From Noviherbaspirillum sedimenti (GTDB lineage: Bacteria; Pseudomonadota; Gammaproteobacteria; Burkholderiales; Burkholderiaceae_D), in the NCBI RefSeq assembly GCF_003590835.1, contig NZ_QYUQ01000002.1:4650001-4714000 (forward strand): a DNA stretch of 64,000 bases, given 5' to 3'. How positions within the stretch are numbered: position 1 is the stretch's first letter; each line of letters starts with the position of its first letter. Of the stretch, positions 40,324 through 49,582 are shown one piece after another. The notes below the pieces were generated by a model. That model was not told the origin of the DNA, searched no databases, and saw nothing but the letters and a program-made list of their open reading frames with translations. The translations under genes and the position numbers were made by a program.

Positions 40324-41832
40324 ATGGAACTGCTTGCAAATCTTGGCATCGGCTTCGAAACGGTTTTCACCTGGACCAACCTCCTGTACTGCCTGGCCGG
40401 GGTCTTCCTTGGCACCATGATCGGCGTATTGCCGGGGCTGGGGCCGACCGCGACGATTGCCATGCTGTTGCCGATGACCTTCGGCTTGCCGCCGGTATCC
40501 TCGCTGATCATGTTGGCGGGCATTTACTACGGCTCGCAGTATGGCGGCTCGACCACCGCCATTCTAGTGAATCTGCCGGGCGAGGCCGGCTCGGTGGTGA
40601 CCGCGCTTGACGGCTACCAGATGGCAAGGAATGGCCAGGCCGGCAAGGCCCTGGCGACGGCAGCCATCGGATCGTTTTTTGCCGGCAGCGTGGCGACCGT
40701 ACTGATTGCGCTGTTTGCGCCGCCGCTGGCCGATATGGCGCTGCAGTTCGGCCCGCCCGAGCGCTTCTCGCTGATGGTGCTGGGGCTGGTCGCCTCGATC
40801 GTGCTGGCGCACGGCTCGCTGCTGCATGCGGTGGCCATGGTGGTGCTCGGGCTGCTATTGGGCACGGTAGGCAGCGACATCATTTCCGGCACGCCGCGTT
40901 TTACCTTCGACCTGCCCGAACTGTATGAAGCCCGCGACAAGTTCGTGGTGATTGCCATGGGCATGTTCGGCCTGGGCGAAATCATCCGCAATCTCGAAGA
41001 CGAGCACACGCGCTCGGTCATGGTGAAAAAGATTTCCGGCCTGATGCCCACCCGGGAAGATTTGAAACGCATTACCGCGCCCATATTGCGCGGCACTGCG
41101 ATCGGCTCGGTGCTGGGCATCTTGCCGGGCAGCGGCTCGATCATGGGGGCGTTTGCCGCGTATTCGATCGAAAAGAAGATTTCGAAGAATGCGAAAAATT
41201 TCGGCAAGGGCGCCATCGAAGGGGTGGCGGCGCCGGAATCGGCCAACAACGCCGGCGCGCAGACTTCGTTCATCCCGATGCTTACGCTCGGTATTCCCTC
41301 CAACCCGGTGATGGCGCTGATGATCGGTGCGATGATCCTGCAAGGCATCGTGCCGGGGCCCTCGGTGATCACCGATCATCCGTCGCTGTTCTGGGGCATC
41401 ATCGTGTCGATGTGGCTCGGCAACCTGTTCCTGCTGGTGCTGAACCTGCCGATGATCGGCTTGTGGGTGCGGATGATCATGGTGCCGTACCATCTGCTGT
41501 TTCCGGCCATTCTGGCGTTTTGCGCGATCGGCGTGTTCAGCCTGAACAACGCCGAATTCGATATCTATCTGCTTGCCCTGTTCGGCCTGGCCGGTTATGT
41601 CCTTGCCAAACTGGGCTGCGAACCGGCGCCGCTGTTATTGGGTTTTATTCTTGGCCCGATGCTGGAGGAAAACCTGCGGCAGGCCATGCTGAAGTCACGT
41701 GGCGATCCATCGGTGTTTTTCACCGAGCCGATCAGTGCAACCATGCTGGCGCTGGCGGCAGCGTCGATGATTGTCGTGCTGCTGCCGATGCTGAGAAAGA
41801 AGCGGGAAGAGGCGTTTCAGGAGGGGGGGTAA
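40324..41832 (+). CDS. tctA: TctA large membrane subunit of tripartite tricarboxylate transporter
   Basis: The 502-residue protein has about 12 membrane segments and the family blocks GTMIGVLPGLGPTATIAMLL, YYGSQYGGSTTAILVNLPGE and, in the second half, GILPGSGSIMGAFAAYSIEK and EGVAAPESANNAGAQTSFIP. It is the substrate channel, driven by ion gradients. AAGGAGA lies just before the ATG. Confidence 0.95.
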   Translation: MELLANLGIGFETVFTWTNLLYCLAGVFLGTMIGVLPGLGPTATIAMLLPMTFGLPPVSSLIMLAGIYYGSQYGGSTTAILVNLPGEAGSVVTALDGYQMARNGQAGKALATAAIGSFFAGSVATVLIALFAPPLADMALQFGPPERFSLMVLGLVASIVLAHGSLLHAVAMVVLGLLLGTVGSDIISGTPRFTFDLPELYEARDKFVVIAMGMFGLGEIIRNLEDEHTRSVMVKKISGLMPTREDLKRITAPILRGTAIGSVLGILPGSGSIMGAFAAYSIEKKISKNAKNFGKGAIEGVAAPESANNAGAQTSFIPMLTLGIPSNPVMALMIGAMILQGIVPGPSVITDHPSLFWGIIVSMWLGNLFLLVLNLPMIGLWVRMIMVPYHLLFPAILAFCAIGVFSLNNAEFDIYLLALFGLAGYVLAKLGCEPAPLLLGFILGPMLEENLRQAMLKSRGDPSVFFTEPISATMLALAAASMIVVLLPMLRKKREEAFQEGG

Positions 41833-42183
41833 AACAAGGGGCAAGGGCCCATGCGGCAGGGCCAGGATACGTGCCAGGAAAATAACTTCTATTCAAATTT
41901 GTCGAACTGGCCCGGCGCTGGCGGCGAGCTCTGGACTCCCGCCCTGCTCAATGGTACGGCGATCGACCGGCAGTGCCTTCAGCGCAGCGCATTGGTCCAC
42001 GAACGCAGGCGGCTGGATGGATTCCACGGCGTGGTGCGCAGGCCTGTTTGGCTGACGCCCGGATAGATAAAAAGCCCGCACGCAGCGGGCTTTTTATCGT
42101 TGCAACCACTTTTGATCAGAACGTGGATTTATTTTGATCAAAAACGAAGGGGAAATGCTGGCTTTGCCAGACCTGGCCCCAGC
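41833..42183. other. Intergenic stretch after tctA
   Basis: About 350 bp with no convincing gene. Open frames of 60-70 codons exist on both strands but show no family features. A terminator hairpin lies at 42068-42095. Confidence 0.5.
42068..42095. terminator. Bidirectional hairpin terminator
   Basis: AAAAAGCCCGC and GCGGGCTTTTT pair around ACGCA, with A and T runs on both sides. It can end tctCBA transcripts and those from the convergent lipoprotein gene at 42184-44031. Confidence 0.85.
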
Positions 42184-44031
42184 TTATTTAAATCCGTCAG
42201 AAGCAACCAGATAAATATAGTTGCCGGCATTCGCTGAATAATTGTCCCTGCCGCTTACCGCAATCTGACCGCTCGGGCCTGGGACCAGTTTTCTCAAATC
42301 GCCCTGGTATGCAAACGGAATGCCGGCCTGTGTCACGAAGGAAGCCGTGCCATGAATAGTAATATTTTTTGCGCCGCTACTGTAAAGCGAAGGGGTGCAC
42401 ACGGACTTCGCTGCATTGGGCATTTGGCGGCAAATCGTGAAGTCAGACTTGTACTGGCCTTTGAGACTCAGATCAACCGAAGAATAGACCGAACCGCTGA
42501 GATAGAGGTCGCCATTATAAAAATACAGGTTGTCAATGCCGAAGCTGCCATTTGTGTTCACAACGGTCATTTCCGTTAACCCGTTTGAATTCACCGCAAT
42601 CTTGCGCAGGCCAAATTCCGTTGTTTCATTGTTGTATCCATACAGGATCGTGCCATTGCTGTCGAAGGCAATCAGGTTGCTGCCGGTGTGGTCCTGGGTC
42701 TTGTTCGGCGCGATGGTTGTGCCATTGATTAAAATTACGCCGGCGTGACGCGGCGACACCCCCTGGTAGCGCAGGGAGACGGCAAACAGGTTCGAATTCG
42801 CTGGGGAAACCGCAATCCTGTCCGCGAACAGGGTGCCCATTGAGGCCGTACCCAGCGAAACGCGGGAGATTTCTGCCAGATGGGGCAGGGACAGCTTGAC
42901 AACCTGCCCGGCGCCATTCAGCCCGACGTAGAGGTAACTGTTATCTGCCGCAATGGCAAGCGTATAGGGATCGGAACCAATGGCCGCCGAATAGCTGACG
43001 GCGCCTGTGGAGGGGTTAATCACAGCGATCGAGTTGCCATTGCCGACGACCGATGACGGGATGGCGGCATAGTAGACATCCCGGCTGGTGTCATAGACCA
43101 GATCGGTATGGTGAAGATCAATCCTTCTGTTCGAAGCGTCTGCAGTTACCGTCGTGGTGGTGGTGCCACTGACCGTCGTGGATGTACTCGACAGGGTAGT
43201 CGTGGTCGAAGTGGTGGTGTTGTCGATGGCTACACCGTTGACCGTAAGCCTGGCCAATGTCCATGTCTGCAGGCCGATCAGCGTGTTTCCTTGCAAGTCG
43301 CTGATCTTCCTGGTGATTTTTACCGGGCCGAGATTTTGTGCAAGAGTAACTTCTTCTGTAACGATGATGCCTGCGGTCGTTCCGTTTAGGGATCCCTTGA
43401 TGGAAATCTTGTGAACATTGTTGTACCGGGCAGTAGTAACGGTCTGGTTTGACAATGAAAAAGATTGCAGACCCATATAGGTTTGCGAGAATTCAAATGA
43501 AAACTGTTCCATCTTGGCGTCGCCGTCCAGGTCTTCATTCCACGTGCCTTGCCGGACGAAGGTTCTACTTTCGCCAATCGCGTAAGTAGGGGAGGCATAT
43601 TCCCGGATCAATCCAATTTGCTTCGCAGTATCGGGCGGAAAGCCTGCATCAACACTGTAATCAATGAAAATGCCGTTTCCGTTTTTAACGAGGGTGGTGT
43701 AGCTGCTGTATCCGTTTTCAGTTTCAATGCGATTGACGCGACCGCTCCCATCTGGCAATGCGGCAATGAGTATGTGGCCGGTGCCGGCTACATGTCCGTG
43801 CTCGTCTGTAATGGTGTATTCCCATTGATTCCCCTCCGAGAACGGGGTCAGATTGTATGAGGTCAGATCAAGGGTTGGTCCTGCCGGTGCTGATTCGCCA
43901 GTAATGTTCGATCCGGTTGTTCCGGCCGTGCTTGATGTATCACCGCCGCCACCGCCGCATCCTGCCATGAGGGCGGTAACAACGGCAAAAGTGGCGAGTA
44001 ACTTTGATAGCGGACGATTTTGATCGAACAT
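42184..44031 (-). CDS. Large lipoprotein with Thr/Ser linker and beta-propeller-like C-terminus
   Basis: The 615-residue protein has a lipoprotein signal (LLATFAVVTALMAGCGGGGG). Residues 50-270 form a beta-rich domain (SEGNQWEYTITDEHGHVAGT). Then comes a Thr/Ser linker (TTTSTTTTLSSTSTTVSGTT). The C-terminal half has repeats of the YncE/SMP-30 propeller kind: NSIAVINPSTGAVSYSAAIG, DPYTLAIAADNSYLYVGLNG and FADRIAVSPANSNLFAVSLR. It should be anchored at the outer membrane or cell surface. I do not know its ligand. It is isolated, and the accessory island starts just upstream. Confidence 0.75.
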   Translation of the reverse strand: MFDQNRPLSKLLATFAVVTALMAGCGGGGGDTSSTAGTTGSNITGESAPAGPTLDLTSYNLTPFSEGNQWEYTITDEHGHVAGTGHILIAALPDGSGRVNRIETENGYSSYTTLVKNGNGIFIDYSVDAGFPPDTAKQIGLIREYASPTYAIGESRTFVRQGTWNEDLDGDAKMEQFSFEFSQTYMGLQSFSLSNQTVTTARYNNVHKISIKGSLNGTTAGIIVTEEVTLAQNLGPVKITRKISDLQGNTLIGLQTWTLARLTVNGVAIDNTTTSTTTTLSSTSTTVSGTTTTTVTADASNRRIDLHHTDLVYDTSRDVYYAAIPSSVVGNGNSIAVINPSTGAVSYSAAIGSDPYTLAIAADNSYLYVGLNGAGQVVKLSLPHLAEISRVSLGTASMGTLFADRIAVSPANSNLFAVSLRYQGVSPRHAGVILINGTTIAPNKTQDHTGSNLIAFDSNGTILYGYNNETTEFGLRKIAVNSNGLTEMTVVNTNGSFGIDNLYFYNGDLYLSGSVYSSVDLSLKGQYKSDFTICRQMPNAAKSVCTPSLYSSGAKNITIHGTASFVTQAGIPFAYQGDLRKLVPGPSGQIAVSGRDNYSANAGNYIYLVASDGFK

Positions 44032-44675
44032 TGATTAATCAGTCGTAAAGTAAATGAAGTGCGAAACATGGCCCAATTAATGGAACCGAGAAGTCCGGCC
44101 GTTTGGCCTATGCATTCAGAGGCCAGTAAAGAATTATTGGTATGTTTGCAATGAATTTAGAAAATTGCCACAGAATGCTTGCTAACAACATCCCATAAAT
44201 ATGGGAGGTAGGCTTGTGTCAGGAACCGGAAGCACAAAATAACGCGGTGCAATCCTGAATGAGGAATGAGCATTTGCAGTAGTTCGGTGATATTCCTGTC
44301 GCTTCAGCTTTAACAGGCACAATCAGTTGCAACAGGACATTTTGATTTGCAAATTAAAATGCGAGAGTCACCACGGGCCGCGCCCGCAAGCAATAATTTG
44401 TCGAGCTAAATCAACGGGCGGAATACGGCTTGTAGTTGTCGAGCGAGCGTCGGTGGGATTCGCCACAGGCTGCTTCTGCATCTGTTGCCGGCTGCCGAAC
44501 CTGCGACCACGCATGGCGGTATCCGACCCTATTGATATGTAGTAAGCCAGATCTGGCCTGCCAATTAGTGTCAGATTTCATTGCGCCTTGAAGGCCCCTC
44601 GAACTTCCGAATTTGGCCAAGAGTGGTCGGTCGAGCCGCAACCCTAAAGCAATCATTGGATTCTTCCTCGCCTCC
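44032..44675. other. Non-coding flank of the island with an inverted repeat copy
   Basis: About 640 bp without a convincing gene lie between the lipoprotein start and the IS4-type element. At 44185-44208 it holds a 24-bp sequence containing TCCCATAAATATGGGAGG. This matches in inverted orientation (23 of 24) the target site of the IS4-type element, rejoined across 44671-44685 and 46211-46219. The two copies may be ends of an older, decayed element. Confidence 0.5.
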
Positions 44676-44685
44676 CATATTTATG
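44676..44685. repeat. Left target-site duplication of the IS4-type element
   Basis: CATATTTATG lies directly left of the element. An identical copy lies directly right of it at 46201-46210. Ten bases fits the 8-12 bp duplications made by IS4-group elements. Confidence 0.9.
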
Positions 44686-46200
44686 CTGATCATTACCCAC
44701 ATCTATTCATTGCGGCGCATGATGAGGAACATATCGGTAATGTGATCCAGATGCTGAAAGCCGCGCTACAACACATGCGGGCCAGGATCGCCATCCCCTT
44801 TGCGGCCCAGGAACCCACCCAGCCGGGCAATCCAGCTTATGGATTGTGCCAGTGAGGGAGGCGTTTTCCCAGGCTATGCCACCTGCTTTACCCGGCAATA
44901 CAACGCCTGCCATTCTTCATTGGTCAACAAGACGGTGCACGGCAGCTCGGCATCAAGCCGCGTCCGCATCGTGGCATACAAGATCCGCCAGGCAATAATC
45001 CCATACAGCGTCATCGCCACTTCCAGTCGCTCGACTGTCTCCAACTGGCGCGCCTCGATCCGGCACCCTGTCTTGAGCACCCGGTGCCATACCTCAATGC
45101 TCCAGCGGCAGGTGTACCAGCTTACCCGTTGCGCCGCCAATTCCATCGTTGGTGCCGCCACCGTTGTCAGCAGCATCCATTCAATGGCCTGGGCGCCTGA
45201 CGGGGGCGTCTCTTCGGTTGCCAGCACCGCCCACATGCCAATATCCCCCAATTCCTTGCGGCGTTGCTTCGGAGGTCGCATCACAATGGGCGTGCTGCGC
45301 AATGCCAACGTACATCGGCGTGCCGCACAGCCTGGTCTTCTAGGGACCGCCACTTCAATCCTGCCCAGAATCGGCGGCGCCAGCACCGTGTTCCATAGGT
45401 GGCCGTGCTCACCTTCCACCACCCGGTTACGGGTGGCGCGGATGAGCAATTCCACACCGGCGGGGCGCTCCATGGCAAACAGGTCAATCACATCGTCTTC
45501 CCGATCGCCGACACTGACAAACATGGTGTGCGGAGCCGCTTCGCGTGCGGCAGCCAGCGCCTTGACGCTATCGAGCCATTTGCTGCTTTCCTTGTCAGTG
45601 ACCGGACGCTTTCTGTGTGGCGCCAGCGCAGCAAAAGTGCGGTCATCCCGCACCCAGTTGCGTTGTGCCAGCAGGCCCAGCGGCAGGCGCTCCGGCGTCA
45701 CCGCCAATGTGCTGTGACAGAACAGGCCACGTGCCCATTGCGGACTCATCGGCCCCAGTCCTTGAGTGGCAGGGTGATGCGTCCAGTCGAAGCAAGTTGT
45801 ATCCTGAATCGCCAGCACGATTGGCACCTGGCGTGCGCGCGACCATGTCGCATCGATATGGCCGGCCAGAATATGCTCAGGCACGGCCTTGGCATTGTCG
45901 AAGAAGCGGTAGGCTGCCTTGAGGTCGCTCCAAGCCGGCATGGCAGCCGGCAATGAGGCATCCGGTGCACGGGCAAGGACGCGTGCCAGCGATACCAAAC
46001 GTGCTGTCAGACGCTTATCGCCCAATTGCACCAGGCCGAGTTCATTCTCGGCCCAATCGGCATCGTCCTGGAGTTCGGCAGCCTGCACCTGTCAATCTTG
46101 CCAGAGGAAGGAAAGCCAAAAGTTAACATCCTACTGAGCCGTTTACAATCATTTTTCCACTAAATTCTCGTCAAAAACGAAAGATGTGGGTAATGATCAG
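44686..46200 (-). mobile_element. IS4-family element, IS50-like group, 1515 bp
   Basis: The terminal inverted repeats are CTGATCATTACCCACATCT at the left and its exact complement AGATGTGGGTAATGATCAG at the right (19 bp). The ends resemble Tn5/IS50 outside ends (CTGACTCTTATACACA). Identical 10-bp target repeats flank it. It carries one intact transposase gene reading leftward. The identical repeats suggest a fairly recent insertion. Confidence 0.95.
44874..46088 (-). CDS. IS4-family (Tn5-like) transposase
   Basis: The 404-residue protein starts at a GTG with the Tn5-type DNA-binding domain: WAENELGLVQLGDKRLTARL, then PAWSDLKAAYRFFDNAKAVP. The DDE core follows: LAIQDTTCFDWT (first Asp), SVGDREDDVIDLF (second Asp) and, in the Y-x2-R-W-x-IE signature, WYTCRWSIEVWHRVLKTGC (catalytic Glu). 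The frame is complete, so the copy may be active. Confidence 0.93.
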   Translation of the reverse strand: MQAAELQDDADWAENELGLVQLGDKRLTARLVSLARVLARAPDASLPAAMPAWSDLKAAYRFFDNAKAVPEHILAGHIDATWSRARQVPIVLAIQDTTCFDWTHHPATQGLGPMSPQWARGLFCHSTLAVTPERLPLGLLAQRNWVRDDRTFAALAPHRKRPVTDKESSKWLDSVKALAAAREAAPHTMFVSVGDREDDVIDLFAMERPAGVELLIRATRNRVVEGEHGHLWNTVLAPPILGRIEVAVPRRPGCAARRCTLALRSTPIVMRPPKQRRKELGDIGMWAVLATEETPPSGAQAIEWMLLTTVAAPTMELAAQRVSWYTCRWSIEVWHRVLKTGCRIEARQLETVERLEVAMTLYGIIAWRILYATMRTRLDAELPCTVLLTNEEWQALYCRVKQVA

Positions 46201-46210
46201 CATATTTATG

Positions 46211-46633
46211 GGATGGTGTAGGCCATGGAAGCGGATATACCATCTGAATCGCCCGAAGTTTATTTAGCCACGCCGGCAGAGATTGCCGAGCGGCCGCGTG
46301 CGTCCGCAGCAGACCGAGGCGACACCATCATGTACGAACTCCATGTGTGGGGGACATCGAGCGGCCGGCCACGGTTCTTTAGAAGAAATTCCTGACTCTT
46401 GGCGCTTTCTTCGGAGCTAGTGGCGCATCTGCATCTACTTGAGTCTAAAGACTGAACCGGACTACGCTCCGTACGCCACACTTCTCTCCCAGGCACCCAT
46501 CTACCCCTCTACCATTTGAAATAGGACTGATAGGCGAGACTGCGAGCCCGCAGGTGGGCAGAAAGTCTTGCTTTTTTTCACACATTTTCGCCAAGGAAAG
46601 AATACAATTTCGTTATAGAAATAGGGAGTGATA
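46211..46633. other. Non-coding stretch before the ATPase-nuclease gene
   Basis: About 420 bp between the IS4-type element and the 46634 gene. No frame is convincing. The region just before the gene is AT-richer and should hold its promoter. It also carries a good ribosome binding site (GGGAG, about seven bases before the ATG). Confidence 0.5.
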
Positions 46634-48616
46634 ATGGCAGACCTGAATTTGTCCGGAACCACAGAGATTAGCGATACCGGTATTAAAAAGCACTTCAAGA
46701 ACTTCGAACCATGGCAGTCGCTGTTCGAACTTGCGTGGAACGGTTTGGACGCTCGGGCCAAGAATATTTCGATTGAGATGGTCGAAAATGACATGCATGG
46801 AGTACAGAGCATCACGGTTCTCGACAACGGTGACGGCATCGACATTGAGCAAATCAAAGACAACTTCGGGAAATTTAACGACTCTTCGAAAAAAGAAGAC
46901 ATGGCCCAGCACGGTCTGCACGGCCGTGGGCGCTTAGCGTTTCATAAATTGGCCCATGATGCGAAGTGGTGGACACGGTGTACGGCGGGGATTGCTTCCA
47001 TTGAGGTGCACGCAGCAAAAATCAGGGACTATGACGGAAAAATAGTTGCCGCTGAGAGCTTGCCCTCTGTTCTAGCTGCCCTGACCACTGGGACATGTGT
47101 GGAGCTTAACCGACTGCATACCAACTTACCACCCGTAGAAGAACTTCTGCAGAAATTTTCAGTCGAGTTTGGCTGGTACTTAGCTTTAAATGAGGACCGC
47201 AGCATCACTATTAACGGCATTCCAGTAGTAGTACCTTCGCATCAAATTTCGAACAAAACCATCACATCTGGAAAGGCCACCTTCGACGTAAAGGTTTTGT
47301 GTTGGAATGAAAGACCTAGTTCAGAAAAGTCTCACATTTACCTCTTGGACTCCGACGGCAAGACACGACATAAGAGCCTGAGTAGCTTTAATCTCAAGAA
47401 GAATTTCTTTGCCAGCGTGTACGTAACGTCCGCATGGGCTGATAAGTTCGTACACGACGGTGCCAATTTATTTGCACCGGATTCACACAGCACTGAGTCC
47501 GATGAATGGAAAAAACTCGCACGTCCTTTGAATGACTTTATTCAAGAAGTTTACGACGATTTCCTGAGAAAATTCGTCGACGCTGAGCTCAAAAAATATG
47601 AGGAGGACGGAATTTTCCCGTCTTACGCGGGCCTGGACACGACATACGCAAACTGGAGAGCTGCTAACACCAAGAGCTTGGTGCGGTTAGTGTACACATC
47701 GGACCCGTCGGTCATGAACTCGCTGAACAAAAAGCAGAAGAAAATTATCGTCCGCCTCTTGGACAGAATTTCAGTATCAAACGAGAACGATGCATTGTTC
47801 GAGATCTTAAATGATGTCCTTGATTTGGATGGGGCATCGCTGTCGCAACTGTCCCAGCAACTGCAGCACACTCGACTTGAGCACATCATCAGCACTATAG
47901 AAATCCTTCAGCAACGGCAAGGAGCTGTTAGCAAGCTGCGGGCCCTGATGAATGAACACTACCTTAAAGTAAAAGAGACGCCAGACCTCCAGCAAATCAT
48001 CGAGAACAATACCTGGCTATTTGGAAACCGCTATGAAACCATCGGAGCTGAGGAAGATACTTTTACTAAGATAGCCAAAAATCTTCGAGACCAAATTAAG
48101 TCCGTGCATCATATCGATGATGATGACGTGGAGGACGGAGCGCACGTTGAGGGGGTCAATCGGCAAACAGACCTTTTCCTAGCCAGGAAGATTCCCACTT
48201 TAGACTCACTCGGAAAGAAGGTCTATCGATGCATTATCATCGAAATCAAACGACCTGGAATCGCCTTGAACGTTAAGCACCTCAGGCAGTTGGACGACTA
48301 CGCTAACATTATTAAGAAGCATCCTGAGTTCGGCAGTGAGCATTTGCGCTTTGAGCTCATTCTGGTCGGCAGAAAAATCTCATCTGCCGATACCGAAATC
48401 CTAAGCAGGCTCGAGGGGCAACTTTCTAAGAGTGACCTTGGTTTGGTCAGCGATGACGCAAAAATGAAGCGCTACGTCATGAGCTGGTACACCTTACTCG
48501 ATGGGTTTGAACTGTCGCATTCACACCTACTCGACGTTCTCAAGCTACAGAGGGAAAGCCTTGCGACATGGACGAAAGAGGAGCTTGTCGAAGATTTGCA
48601 GACCGAGCAGTCTTAG
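46634..48616 (+). CDS. GHKL ATPase fused to a PD-(D/E)XK-like nuclease domain (candidate defence protein)
   Basis: The 660-residue protein has an N-terminal GHKL (Hsp90/MutL/MORC-type) ATPase: Asn36 in ELAWNGLDARAKN, DNGDGI at 64-69 and GLHGRGR at 94-100, all intact. A middle region (about 200-450) has helices and no named domain. The C-terminal 200 residues begin IIENNTWLFGNRYE, followed by QTDLFLARK (Asp513) and IIIEIKRP (Glu537, Lys539), the D...E-x-K pattern of a restriction-like nuclease. This recalls the DUF4263 nuclease of Shedu. Flanking insertion sequences and AT-rich codons suggest transfer. It appears to act alone. The stop TAG (48614-48616) is shared with the IS5-type element. Confidence 0.75.
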   Translation: MADLNLSGTTEISDTGIKKHFKNFEPWQSLFELAWNGLDARAKNISIEMVENDMHGVQSITVLDNGDGIDIEQIKDNFGKFNDSSKKEDMAQHGLHGRGRLAFHKLAHDAKWWTRCTAGIASIEVHAAKIRDYDGKIVAAESLPSVLAALTTGTCVELNRLHTNLPPVEELLQKFSVEFGWYLALNEDRSITINGIPVVVPSHQISNKTITSGKATFDVKVLCWNERPSSEKSHIYLLDSDGKTRHKSLSSFNLKKNFFASVYVTSAWADKFVHDGANLFAPDSHSTESDEWKKLARPLNDFIQEVYDDFLRKFVDAELKKYEEDGIFPSYAGLDTTYANWRAANTKSLVRLVYTSDPSVMNSLNKKQKKIIVRLLDRISVSNENDALFEILNDVLDLDGASLSQLSQQLQHTRLEHIISTIEILQQRQGAVSKLRALMNEHYLKVKETPDLQQIIENNTWLFGNRYETIGAEEDTFTKIAKNLRDQIKSVHHIDDDDVEDGAHVEGVNRQTDLFLARKIPTLDSLGKKVYRCIIIEIKRPGIALNVKHLRQLDDYANIIKKHPEFGSEHLRFELILVGRKISSADTEILSRLEGQLSKSDLGLVSDDAKMKRYVMSWYTLLDGFELSHSHLLDVLKLQRESLATWTKEELVEDLQTEQS

Positions 48617-49531
48617 AGCCTATCCCAATAGGCCTGTTGCTCGCCACGCAATGACACCGCAAGCGATATGCAAAAAGGCCAGGTAATTTTCCGCTTTCTT
48701 CGCCCAGCGTATGAGCAAACCGCGAAACCGGTTCATCCAGCTATGCGTGCGTTCGACCACCCAGCGGCGGGCGCGAAATCCCGCTTCCTGCTTAATCTTC
48801 TTCGCTTCCTCGCCACGGGCACAAATGTGGGCCGGTAATCCAAATTCCGCCACCAGTTCGCGCACTTCGTCGTAGTCGTAGCCCTTGTCCAGCCAAAGTC
48901 CCTGCGGCTGCGCTGCCGTCGGCAGCGGCCGATCTGCCTTCAACTCTTCCAGCGTGCGCCGTGCCAGTTTCATGTCATGCCGGTTGGCGCCGTCCACCAC
49001 GATCGCCACCGGAATGCCATGCCCCTCGGTCAGCAGGCTGCGCTTGACGCCGCCTTTGCCGCGATCCGTAGGATTGGGGCCGATTTTTTTCCCCGCCCAG
49101 CGGGGCTTTCGTCATGGCGCCATCCATGGCCAGCCAGGACCAGTCGATTTCATCAAAGGCCTCCAGGGACAGCAATCTCAGACGCCAGAACTCTTCGAAC
49201 ACACCAGCGGCCACCCATTCCTGAAAACCCGATGGGCCGCACTGCTGGAACATATCCCCGTGCCATTCAAGGCATTCCATTGCGCTCCCGTGCGCAACAC
49301 AAAGAAAATCGCATTCATCGCTGCCCGGTCGTTCACCCGTGGGCGATGACAACCGAGGGGATGCGGCTTACGTGGCGGCAAGAGCGTTTCCATCACGTCC
49401 CAGATTTCATCCGGCAACCGCCAGCCATCGTCTTGCTTGAGCATGCCCATGATCACCTCCTGCATCATCATGGACTTGGACGCCAATCTACCCCGCAACG
49501 ATCCCGATTTATACCCTAATGGGATACGCTC
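48616..49531 (-). mobile_element. IS5-family (IS427-like) element, 916 bp
   Basis: Ends GAGCCTATCCCAATAGG and CCTAATGGGATACGCTC are inverted repeats of 17 bp with two mismatches. A TA dinucleotide flanks both sides (48614-48615 and 49532-49533). Removing the element and one TA restores TCTTAAGAC, so the ATPase-nuclease gene originally ended in TAA. The transposase gene is frameshifted, so this copy may no longer move by itself. Confidence 0.88.
48620..49498 (-). pseudogene. IS5-family transposase, frameshifted twice
   Basis: The start (MLKQDDGWRLPDEIWDVMET, then NDRAAMNAIFFVLRTGAQWN) and the end (ANRHDMKLARRTLEELKADR, KGYDYDEVRELVAEFG, RRWVVERTHSWMNRFRGLLI) lie in one frame. The middle (FQEWVAAGVFEEFW, then DWSWLAMDGAMTKAPLGG) lies in another. 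The first shift is near 49228, where GCCCATCGGGTTTTCAGG seems to lack one base. The second is a run of seven A on the minus strand at 49084-49090, one more than expected. The two shifts compensate each other. The A-run could allow ribosomal slippage, but the first break would remain. Confidence 0.85.
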
Positions 49532-49582
49532 TAAGACAGGCGGAGGAGCTTACATGGCATCAAGCATTTAACAGCGATTGAT

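Noticed and set aside
46634..48616. Calling the ATPase-nuclease gene a confirmed Shedu system
   Set aside because: The nuclease resemblance is by motif only and the N-terminal GHKL domain is not part of the minimal Shedu protein; a structure-based search is needed.
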